Below are positions 6,916-14,400 of a stretch of 25,748 nucleotides of DNA, in pieces (the stretch's first letter is position 1; each line of letters opens with the position of its first letter). This stretch comes from DATKIY01 sp035543875 (GTDB lineage: Bacteria; Actinomycetota; Actinomycetes; JAHEKZ01). The stretch is taken from assembly GCA_035543875.1 (NCBI GenBank), contig DATKIY010000097.1, forward strand, positions 1 through 25,748. The letters run 5' to 3'. The position numbers and the translations under genes are program-made. The notes below the pieces were generated by a model that was not told the origin of the DNA, made no database searches, and worked only from the letters and a program-made list of their open reading frames with translations.

Positions 6916-8151
6916 ATGAAGCGGGTAGCCGCGCTTGCCCTTGCGTCCGTTGCGTCCGTAGCGCTGAGTACAGCCATCGCCGTGCCAGCGCTTGCGGCCC
7001 CCGTCCCTCTGGACGACTCCTTCTCGGGAGATGGCACCGCAGTCCTCAAGGGCAACGGTTTCGAGTACAACTACGGCGTAACTGCTGACGGGGACGCGGT
7101 GTACGCCTACGGCGGGGCCGCAGCGAACTGGAACAAATACAGCAAGCATCAGGTGGTGGAGAGGTACCTTCCCAACGGCCGACTTGACCCCAACTTCTCC
7201 GGCGACGGGGTCAAGACCCTGCAGTACACAAAAAGCTCGGCTGCAATCGACGGGGCGATGACTGCTGATGGACGACTACTGGTAGCCGGCTGGACGCAGA
7301 ACGGGTTGACTGTTACCCAGCTCAAATCAAATGGCGCCCTCGATAAGTCCTTCGCAGACCACGGCACCAAGAGAATTGCGGTCAAGCAGGCTGCCTCTGC
7401 GCCCCAGGTGGAGGTGCTCTCAACTGGCCAGATCGTGGTCACCTGGACGCGCATCACCAACTGGAAGCCGCGCACCAGCGACCTACAGTTCACCCGGCTA
7501 CGACCAAACGGCAGCACCATCTCATCCTTTGGCCACGGCGGGGTACGCACGGTGGACATATGGCGAAACGACCAGCTCGACGACATGGCCGTGGCGGCCG
7601 ACGATCGGGTTTACGTCGCCGCCTGGTCTGCCAGTGGAAAACAACCCCGCGGGTTGGTCTCAGTAGTCAGCCTGTCCCCTAAGGACCGAGTCTGGGTGAA
7701 GAAGTTCAACGAGTACGGCTCCCACGGCACCTACACCGCGGGAATCAACGTCGATGCCTCAAACAACGCACTGGTCGGCATTACCCCTTTCAATGCTCCA
7801 GGCGTTGGGGTCTTGAAAGTGACCAGTGACGGTTCGCTCGACCACTCGTACTCAGGCGACGGAGTCGCCAAGGCCGACTGCACCTGTTACACCACTGACT
7901 CTGTCCTTACCGCTGGTGGTGTAGTCGTGCTGGGTGGCAGCTCCAATGGCAGCAAGGTAAATGGGATTCGCTTTACCAATACCGGTGCATTCGACACCGC
8001 ATTCAGCGGTGGCCAAGCCAACTGGGATCTCTTCCCCGGTGGGGAGTTCCCCGGGGCAGCAAGCGTGGACGCCAGCGGAAGGCTCCTGCTTGTTGGGAAC
8101 TACGGGGGTAAAACGGGAAACGCCTACGTAGCGCGAGTACTGGTTCCTTAA
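6916..8151 (+). CDS. Secreted delta-60 repeat (beta-propeller-like) protein
   Basis: A 411-residue exported protein. Residues 1-28 form a classic signal peptide: positive MKR, hydrophobic core, and PALAA before the cut. The rest carries at least six copies of the delta-60 motif, of the type LDxSFSGDG followed by about 50 residues with ADGR-LLVAG: at residues 32, 90, 142, 202 (ISSFGHGG), 308 and 359 (FDTAFSGG). Such repeats fold into a propeller-like shape. Cys-Thr-Cys at about 322-324 may form a disulphide. No enzyme motif or membrane anchor is seen. GGAAGGA at 6904-6910 is a good ribosome site, five bases before the ATG. The gene is divergent from miaB and meets recX tail to tail with a 7-base gap, so it stands alone between two conserved operons. 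Function unknown. Confidence 0.85.
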   Translation: MKRVAALALASVASVALSTAIAVPALAAPVPLDDSFSGDGTAVLKGNGFEYNYGVTADGDAVYAYGGAAANWNKYSKHQVVERYLPNGRLDPNFSGDGVKTLQYTKSSAAIDGAMTADGRLLVAGWTQNGLTVTQLKSNGALDKSFADHGTKRIAVKQAASAPQVEVLSTGQIVVTWTRITNWKPRTSDLQFTRLRPNGSTISSFGHGGVRTVDIWRNDQLDDMAVAADDRVYVAAWSASGKQPRGLVSVVSLSPKDRVWVKKFNEYGSHGTYTAGINVDASNNALVGITPFNAPGVGVLKVTSDGSLDHSYSGDGVAKADCTCYTTDSVLTAGGVVVLGGSSNGSKVNGIRFTNTGAFDTAFSGGQANWDLFPGGEFPGAASVDASGRLLLVGNYGGKTGNAYVARVLVP

Positions 8152-8158
8152 TCCAGGG

Positions 8159-8722
8159 CTAGTCGGATTCGGCGTCGTCGATGACTTGTTGGACGACGCC
8201 GAACGCCAGCCCTGATGCGTAGCCCTTTCGGCCAAGCATGCCAACCAACCTGCGCACTTGAGTGTCGCGATCCAGCCCGCCCATCGCGCGGAGCTTCTTC
8301 TGCACCAACGCGGTGGCCGCAGCCCGCTCACTGTCGGCGTCTACCCCATCGGTGAGAACCTCGTCGATGATGTGAACGGCAACGCCACGCTGCTGCAGCT
8401 CACGACGCAGCACCCGCTCGGACAGCCCCTTGAACTGGTGTCTGGACTCAACCCAGGCGCGGGCAAACGCTTCGTCGTCGATGTATCCCAGCTCAGTGAT
8501 GCGGTCCAAGGCCGCCACTGCGGCGGCGTCAGGCACCTGTCTACGTCGCAGCACCTCAGCGAGCTGGTGACGGGTCTTGGGACTGTGACTGAGCTGCTTG
8601 AGGATGATCTGCTTGGCCACTTCAACCGGGTCGGCGTCTGGCTCGGCTTCCGGTCTAGCCGGAGGTGCAGCTTGAGCGGCTGGTTCGAGAGCCACCGAGG
8701 ACCGGGTCGCGCGCGTTGTCAC
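8159..8722 (-). CDS. recX: Regulatory protein RecX
   Basis: A 187-residue protein that binds RecA and limits filament growth and ATP use. The first 30 or so residues are Ala/Pro-rich and probably disordered; the three-helix repeats follow, with the family hallmark GYIDDEAFARAWVESR at residues 79-94, then LSERVLRRELQQRGV and a third repeat near the C-terminus (RRLVGMLGRKGYASGLAF). The start is GTG 8722, two bases after the recA stop, so it is translated from the recA message and shares its damage control. Length is typical for actinobacteria. Confidence 0.95.
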   Translation of the reverse strand: MTTRATRSSVALEPAAQAAPPARPEAEPDADPVEVAKQIILKQLSHSPKTRHQLAEVLRRRQVPDAAAVAALDRITELGYIDDEAFARAWVESRHQFKGLSERVLRRELQQRGVAVHIIDEVLTDGVDADSERAAATALVQKKLRAMGGLDRDTQVRRLVGMLGRKGYASGLAFGVVQQVIDDAESD

Positions 8723-8724
8723 GG

Positions 8725-9771
8725 TCAGAAGTCGACCGGCGCTGGCTCAACCTGGTCTACCTCAGTCAGATCGACGTCGACCTGAGCACCAATGCCCAGT
8801 TTCTCTTTGATCTTCTTTTCGATCTCGTCGGCAAGGTCGGGGTTGTCGCGCAGGAAGTTACGCGAGTTCTCTTTACCCTGGCCAAGCTGGTCGCCTTCAT
8901 AGGTGTACCAAGCACCAGACTTGCGAACCAACCCGTGTTCGACCCCGAGGTCGAGCAGACCACCTTCACGAGAAATACCCTCGCCGTACAAGATGTCGAA
9001 CTCAGCCTGCTTGAACGGTGGCGCCATCTTGTTCTTCACCACCTTGACGCGGGTGCGGTTACCCACGGCGTCTGTGCCATCTTTCAAAGTCTCGATCCGG
9101 CGCACATCGAGTCGCACTGACGAGTAGAACTTCAATGCCTTACCACCAGTGGTGGTCTCAGGAGACCCGAAGAAAACCCCAATCTTTTCTCGCAGCTGGT
9201 TGATGAAAATGGCAGTGGTACCGGTTTGACTTAGCGCGCCAGTCATCTTGCGCAGGGCCTGACTCATCAACCTGGCCTGCAGTCCGACGTGACTGTCCCC
9301 CATCTCGCCCTCGATCTCAGCGCGTGGCACTAGCGCTGCCACCGAGTCGATGACGATGATGTCGAGCGCGCCTGAACGAATCAGCATGTCCGCGATCTCG
9401 AGTGCCTGCTCGCCGGTGTCCGGCTGAGACACCAGAAGTGCGTCGGTGTCGACGCCCAGCTTCTTTGCATACTCAGGGTCAAGTGCATGCTCGGCGTCGA
9501 TGAAGGCGGCAATGCCCCCCGCTCGCTGAGCACTAGCCACCGCATGAAGGGCAACGGTGGTCTTACCCGATGACTCGGGTCCGTAGACCTCGACGACTCG
9601 ACCACGAGGTAGGCCACCGATCCCCAAAGCAACATCGAGGGCAATGGCTCCGGTGGGAATCACCTCAACCGGCGCGCGGCCGTCATCGCCCAGGCGCATC
9701 ACTGAGCCCTTACCGAACTGGCGCTCAATCTGAGCCAGTGCGCTATCGAGTGACTTCTCGCGGTCTGCCAT
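8725..9771 (-). CDS. recA: Recombinase RecA
   Basis: A 348-residue DNA strand-exchange protein and coprotease for LexA. Walker A is GPESSGKT at residues 64-71 and Walker B is the LDIIVIDSVAAL segment near 136-147. Loop L1 lies around 155-165 and loop L2 around 195-210 (FGSPETTTGGKALKFY), both in standard form. No intein is present, unlike in some mycobacteria. The C-terminus ends in an acidic stretch that tunes DNA binding. ATG 9771 is preceded by GAAGGGGC at 9777-9784, a fair ribosome site. Two damage-response elements lie upstream (9835-9857 and 9922-9937), giving two modes of induction. recX follows after two bases. Confidence 0.98.
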   Translation of the reverse strand: MADREKSLDSALAQIERQFGKGSVMRLGDDGRAPVEVIPTGAIALDVALGIGGLPRGRVVEVYGPESSGKTTVALHAVASAQRAGGIAAFIDAEHALDPEYAKKLGVDTDALLVSQPDTGEQALEIADMLIRSGALDIIVIDSVAALVPRAEIEGEMGDSHVGLQARLMSQALRKMTGALSQTGTTAIFINQLREKIGVFFGSPETTTGGKALKFYSSVRLDVRRIETLKDGTDAVGNRTRVKVVKNKMAPPFKQAEFDILYGEGISREGGLLDLGVEHGLVRKSGAWYTYEGDQLGQGKENSRNFLRDNPDLADEIEKKIKEKLGIGAQVDVDLTEVDQVEPAPVDF

Positions 9772-9834
9772 TACGTGCCCCTTCGGCGGGTTGAGACGAC
9801 CGTTGGTTGGTCGTGGTTCAAGCGGTCGCTGCTG

Positions 9835-9857
9835 ACGCTAGGACCTCGGTCTGACAA
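9835..9857 (-). promoter_or_regulatory. RecA-NDp-type (PafBC-dependent) promoter of recA
   Basis: Read on the minus strand, TTGTCAGAC is followed by exactly eight bases and then TAGCGT. This fits the RecA-NDp consensus (TTGTCRGTG-N8-TAnnnT), the LexA-independent DNA-damage promoter of mycobacterial recA that needs the PafBC activator. The match is full for TTGTCAG, the spacing and the TAnnnT hexamer; the last two bases of the upstream part differ. It would start transcription about 55-60 bases before the recA ATG. PafBC dependence is inferred from the motif; pafBC genes are not in this window. Confidence 0.75.
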
Positions 9858-9921
9858 TCCGGGCGGACGGCGCGGTAGTCGGTGGAGGGCCGGTCAGGAG
9901 CTGCGCTTGCCAGGACTGTAG

Positions 9922-9937
9922 CCGAACAGATGTTCGA
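9922..9937 (-). promoter_or_regulatory. LexA (SOS) box of the distal recA promoter
   Basis: On the minus strand the 16-mer is TCGAACATCTGTTCGG, with a perfect GAAC-N4-GTTC core and one outer mismatch to TCGAAC-N4-GTTCGA. It starts six bases beyond the MFS stop codon. A TACAGT hexamer (9915-9920, minus strand) lies just downstream and could be the -10, which places the box in the -10/-35 spacer, the usual spot for LexA repression. The -35 is not clear. With the proximal promoter this repeats the two-promoter layout described for mycobacterial recA. Confidence 0.88.
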
Positions 9938-9942
9938 AGCGG

Positions 9943-11202
9943 TCACGACACGCCGGATGGCTGGTCGGCCCGATTCCGCTGGGCGTGACTACCGGCCCAT
10001 CGGCCCACGGCCACCGCCAACAGCCCGGCCACCAGGACAGCTGCCAGGACATTCAGCCAGCCGTACGAGGCCTGGTTCACCACCAGGCCAGCCACGACAC
10101 CCCCGACTGCGGCGGCGACATTCATCAACGTGTCGCCTACGCCCTGGGCCGCTGGCCGATCGGCCGGAGCAACCGACTCTGTCAAGAGTGCGGAGCCGGC
10201 GATTAACGTGAACGACCAACCCAACCCGAGCAGGAACAACCCGACTCCCAGCTGAATGACTCCATCCCCCGACGCAGTACCAGCGATCACAGTCGATGTC
10301 AGCAGGATGCCGGCCCCCACTGGAATCACCCGGCGAGGGCCGGCGCGGTCCGTCACCATCCCTACCAAGGGCGAGAACGCATACATGCCGAGAATATGCA
10401 CGCTGATGACGAGCCCAATCACGGTTAGCGTTACGTCCACATGTTGCATGTGCACCGGTGTCATCACCATCACCATCACCATGACGCAGTGACCAATCGC
10501 TAAAGCGAGCACGCCGTATGTCGCGTCAAATGACGCTCGGACAATGCGCAACGCGACTTTGAAGTTCACGTGTGGCGGCTGCTTCGTTTCGCCTCGGTTT
10601 ACGCGCGCTGTCAATAGCGGGTCTGGACGAAGTGCGGCGGCAATAACCACAGCTGCCAACGCGAGTGCAGCTCCCGTCACCAGATAGGGACCACTCAGCG
10701 GGGGCAAACCTAACCCGTCCGCAACGTCCGCGGCCGGCTGTAGCAGGTTCGGACCAAGCACCGCACCGATCGTCGTCGCCCAAACTACAACCGACAAATC
10801 ACGAGCGATCCGAACCGGCGTGGCAAGGTCCGTTGCCGCGTAACGCACCTGAAGTCCGACTGCGGTTGCAACGCCAACCAAGAGCGTGCCAAGCAAGATG
10901 ATGACGACCTGGTCGACGATGGCTCCGGTAATGACTACAAGGGCGCCAGCAGTCGCGGCTACCAGGCCAGATATCAACCCGGCTCGTCGTCCTCGTCTCG
11001 ACGAAAGTCGCGCCAACGGCACGGCCGCAAGAGCTGCCCCGATTACACCACTCGTCTGAGCCAGGCCAGCCAGAAACTCTGAGCCACTGACCGCTGCGAC
11101 CAGCAGGCTGCCAGCTGCCACGCCGCTGGCCACTCCAACGCCAGTGAGGATCTGTACGACTGACAGGGTCCGGATCGTCCTTCGCTGAACCCCGGTCGAC
11201 AT
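9943..11202 (-). CDS. Major facilitator superfamily transporter
   Basis: A 419-residue membrane protein with about twelve hydrophobic segments in two six-helix halves. The MFS loop signature is visible in degenerate form after helix 2 (ARLSSRRGRRAGLISG) and again in the second half (PLVGMVTDRAGPRRVIPVG), where D-R-x-G-R-R is the conserved loop. One helix contains an alternating Met-Val run encoded by a CACCAT-type repeat (10462-10483 as read on the plus strand). It is most like drug or small-molecule efflux permeases, but the substrate cannot be read from the sequence. The ATG at 11202 follows the DUF3046 stop by one base, so these two are cotranscribed. It ends six bases before the recA SOS box, so read-through into recA is possible. 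Confidence 0.9.
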   Translation of the reverse strand: MSTGVQRRTIRTLSVVQILTGVGVASGVAAGSLLVAAVSGSEFLAGLAQTSGVIGAALAAVPLARLSSRRGRRAGLISGLVAATAGALVVITGAIVDQVVIILLGTLLVGVATAVGLQVRYAATDLATPVRIARDLSVVVWATTIGAVLGPNLLQPAADVADGLGLPPLSGPYLVTGAALALAAVVIAAALRPDPLLTARVNRGETKQPPHVNFKVALRIVRASFDATYGVLALAIGHCVMVMVMVMTPVHMQHVDVTLTVIGLVISVHILGMYAFSPLVGMVTDRAGPRRVIPVGAGILLTSTVIAGTASGDGVIQLGVGLFLLGLGWSFTLIAGSALLTESVAPADRPAAQGVGDTLMNVAAAVGGVVAGLVVNQASYGWLNVLAAVLVAGLLAVAVGRWAGSHAQRNRADQPSGVS

Positions 11203-11203
11203 G

Positions 11204-11398
11204 TCAGCGCTCGGTGACAGGCAGTTCCAAAGCTACGACTACCGCACGCCAAATCTGCTTCACGTCGTCACCTGCCAGGAGCGCCTGTTCGACGGTTCGG
11301 CCATCCAGTTGCGCCAGCACCTGGTCGTGGGCATAACTTGCGGCATAAGCCTCACCCAGGTGGTGATTCATCCGCGCCCAAAACTCGGTGTGCCGCAT
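11204..11398 (-). CDS. DUF3046 protein
   Basis: A 64-residue protein beginning MRHTEFWARMNHHLGEAYA and ending in an IWRAVVVALELP helix, which is the DUF3046 pattern (aromatic TEFW start, GEAYA, an H-D-x-V-L segment, GRTVEQAL, and a final W-R-A-V helix). Such small proteins sit beside recA in many actinobacteria, for example next to mycobacterial recA. Function is unknown; the position suggests a link to recombination or a shared promoter. ATG 11398 is divergent from lhr, with 56 bases between the starts. It is the first gene of a unit with the MFS gene. Confidence 0.92.
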   Translation of the reverse strand: MRHTEFWARMNHHLGEAYAASYAHDQVLAQLDGRTVEQALLAGDDVKQIWRAVVVALELPVTER

Positions 11399-11454
11399 CC
11401 GTCGAATGTATACGGCGGGTACCGGGTGTCAGAGTCAGCGAGCAGGATGGGGGC

Positions 11455-14400
11455 ATGGCCACCGGTCTTGAGCAGTTCTCCCCCGCTACTCGCGACTGGT
11501 TCAACGAGGTCTTCGCCGCCCCAACCAGCGCCCAGGAGCAGGCATGGCGGGCCATTAGCCAAGGCCATAACACGTTGGTGGTTGCCCCGACCGGCTCCGG
11601 CAAGACGCTCGCCGCCTTCTTGTGGGCGATCGACTCGCTGATGCGAGCCCCCAACCCTCCAGACCCACTCACCCGCACCCGCGTGTTGTACGTCTCCCCG
11701 ATGAAGGCGCTGGCTGTAGACATCGAGCGCAACCTGCGAGCGCCACTGAGCGGCATTCAAGCAATCGCCGGGCGCCTAAGCGAGCAGCTTCCCGAGGTCA
11801 CGGTCGCCGTGAGGTCCGGCGATACACCAGCCAAGGACCGCCAGCGTTTCCTACGAGCGCCCAGCGACATCCTGATCACCACGCCTGAGTCCCTGTATCT
11901 CTTGCTCACCTCCAGGGCGCGAGAGGTACTTACGTCCGTTGAGACGGTGATCGTCGACGAGGTCCATGCGGTGGCAGGGACCAAACGAGGCGCGCACTTG
12001 GCGGTCACGCTTGAGCGACTCGACGTGCTGTTGGCCTCTCCGGCACAACGCATTGGCTTGTCGGCCACCGTTCGTCCAGTCGAGACCGTTGCACATTTTC
12101 TCGGCGGAGAGCACCCGGTCCAGATCGTGCAGCCGAATAACCCCAAGTCGATCGACCTACGAGTCGTGGTTCCCGTCGAGGACCTCGCGGCCCTTCCTGA
12201 CGACCAACCGGAAAGTGATCTGAGTCAGCAGTCGCGACCAAGTACCTCGGTGTGGCCACACGTCGAATCTCGCATTGTCGACCTCGTTGCCGAACATCGG
12301 TCGACCATCGTCTTCGCAAACTCTCGGCGTCTCGCCGAACGACTCTCGGCCCGCCTGAACGAAGAATGGTTTGAACGCTCTAGCGGTGAGTCACTGCCTG
12401 CCGCAGGCGATGTCGCGCCGGCCGCTGTCATGGCAGCGTCTGGGGCAACCCGAGGTCACGATCCCACCACTGAGATAGCGCGGGCTCACCACGGGTCAGT
12501 CTCGCGCGAGCAGCGTCAACGAATCGAGGAAGACCTCAAGCAGGGGTTGCTTCCCGCGGTCGTCGCAACCAGCAGTCTTGAGCTGGGAATCGATATGGGT
12601 GCCGTCGACCTCGTCATCCAGGTCGAGTCTCCGCCGTCCGTCGCGAGCGGACTCCAACGCGTTGGACGGGCAGAGCATCGAGTCGATGGTGTTTCACGAG
12701 GCGTGATATTCCCCAAACATCGGGGCGACTTGCTGCCCACCGCGGTCACCGTGCAACGCATGCGTACGGGCGACATCGAGTCGTTGTCGGTTCCACGAAA
12801 CCCACTCGACGTACTTGCGCAGCAGATCGTCGCCATGGTCGCCATGGACGAGTGGACAGTAGCCGAGCTATCCCAGCTCATCGGTCGCGCTGCTCCTTTC
12901 CAAGCGCTACCAGCCTCAGCGCTTGAAGCAGTACTCGACATGCTCGCTGGACGCTATCCATCCGACGCATTCGCCGAGCTGCGCCCCCGCCTGGTCTGGG
13001 ATCGAGACACCGACACCCTGACCGCTCGAAGGGGCGCGCACCGACTCGCCGTCACCAGCGGAGGGACCATTCCAGATCGCGGTCTTTACGGAGTGTTCCT
13101 CGTCGGCAGTAGCGACGACAACCGCGGCGGTCGAAGAGTCGGCGAACTCGACGAAGAAATGGTCTATGAATCTCGGGTTGGCGATGTTTTTGCCCTCGGC
13201 GCGACGTCATGGCGGATCGAAGACATCACGCACGACCAAGTACTTGTCTCGCCGGCACCCGGCCAACCAGGTCGACTACCGTTCTGGCACGGGGACGCCG
13301 TGGGCAGACCGGCAGAGCTCGGCAAGGCCATCGGAGCGTTTACCCGCGAACTATCTGGGCAAAGCGATGAGCAGGCTCGCACTCGACTCGTCGAGTGCGG
13401 TCTCGACACGTGGGCCGCCGACAACCTTCTCCGCTACCTGGGCGAGCAGCGCGAAACCTGTCAGCACCTACCGGACGACCGGACCATCGTGATCGAGCGG
13501 TTTCGCGACGAGATTGGCGACTGGCGACTGGTCATCCATTCGCCGTTCGGAGGACGCGTCAACACCCCATGGTCTCTGGCCGTAGCCGCGCGGATGCGCG
13601 ACGACCTAGGAGTTGACGTACAGGTAATGCCGTCCGACGACGGCATTGTCATGCGGTTGCCCGACATCGATTCAACCGTCGACGAACCACCATCGGCAGC
13701 GAGCTACGTCGTCATGGACGCTGATGCCGTAGAGCCGGCCGTCACCCATGCGCTGTCCGGCTCGGCACTTTTCGCTGCACGGTTTCGCGAGTGCGCCGGA
13801 CGAGCCCTCCTGCTCCCGCGGCGAAGTCCAGATCGTCGTACCCCCCTGTGGCAGCAACGCCAGCGGTCTGCGCAGCTGTTGAGCGTCGCCAGCGAGCACA
13901 GCCAGTTTCCGATCGTCCTAGAGACCATGCGCGAGTGCCTACAAGATGTCTTCGACGTCCCAGGGCTACGCGAGCTCATGAATGGCATTGCGCTCGGAAA
14001 CATTCGCGTTGTCGAGGTTGAGACCTCCGGTCCCTCACCCTTCGCGCGATCGCTCCTGTTCTCCTACATCGGCGCATTCTTGTACGAAGGCGACGCACCG
14101 CTTGCTGAACGACGTGCTCAGGCGCTCGCGTTGGACAGCACGCTGCTCGCCGAACTTCTCGGTCAGGCAGAGCTTCGAGAGCTGCTGGACCCGCGAGCGC
14201 TGCAGCAGGTTGAGAATGAACTGCAGCGGCTAACTCCCGACCGCCGAGCTCGCGACGCTGAGGATGCAGCCGACTTCCTGCGCATCCTTGGCCCGCTCAG
14301 TACCGAGGCGGCACAGCATCGTGGTATCGATCCCAGCTGGCTCAGCGAACTAGGTGAGCGGCGACGCATTGTTGAAGTCCGAATCCAGGGAAGGCATCGT

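Noticed and set aside
8725..9771. Intein in RecA
   Set aside because: The protein is a continuous 348 residues with normal motifs; no insertion.
10462..10483. CACCAT repeat that reads as a poly-His tag on the plus strand
   Set aside because: It encodes the Met-Val run of an MFS membrane helix on the minus strand; chance codon pattern, not an engineered tag.
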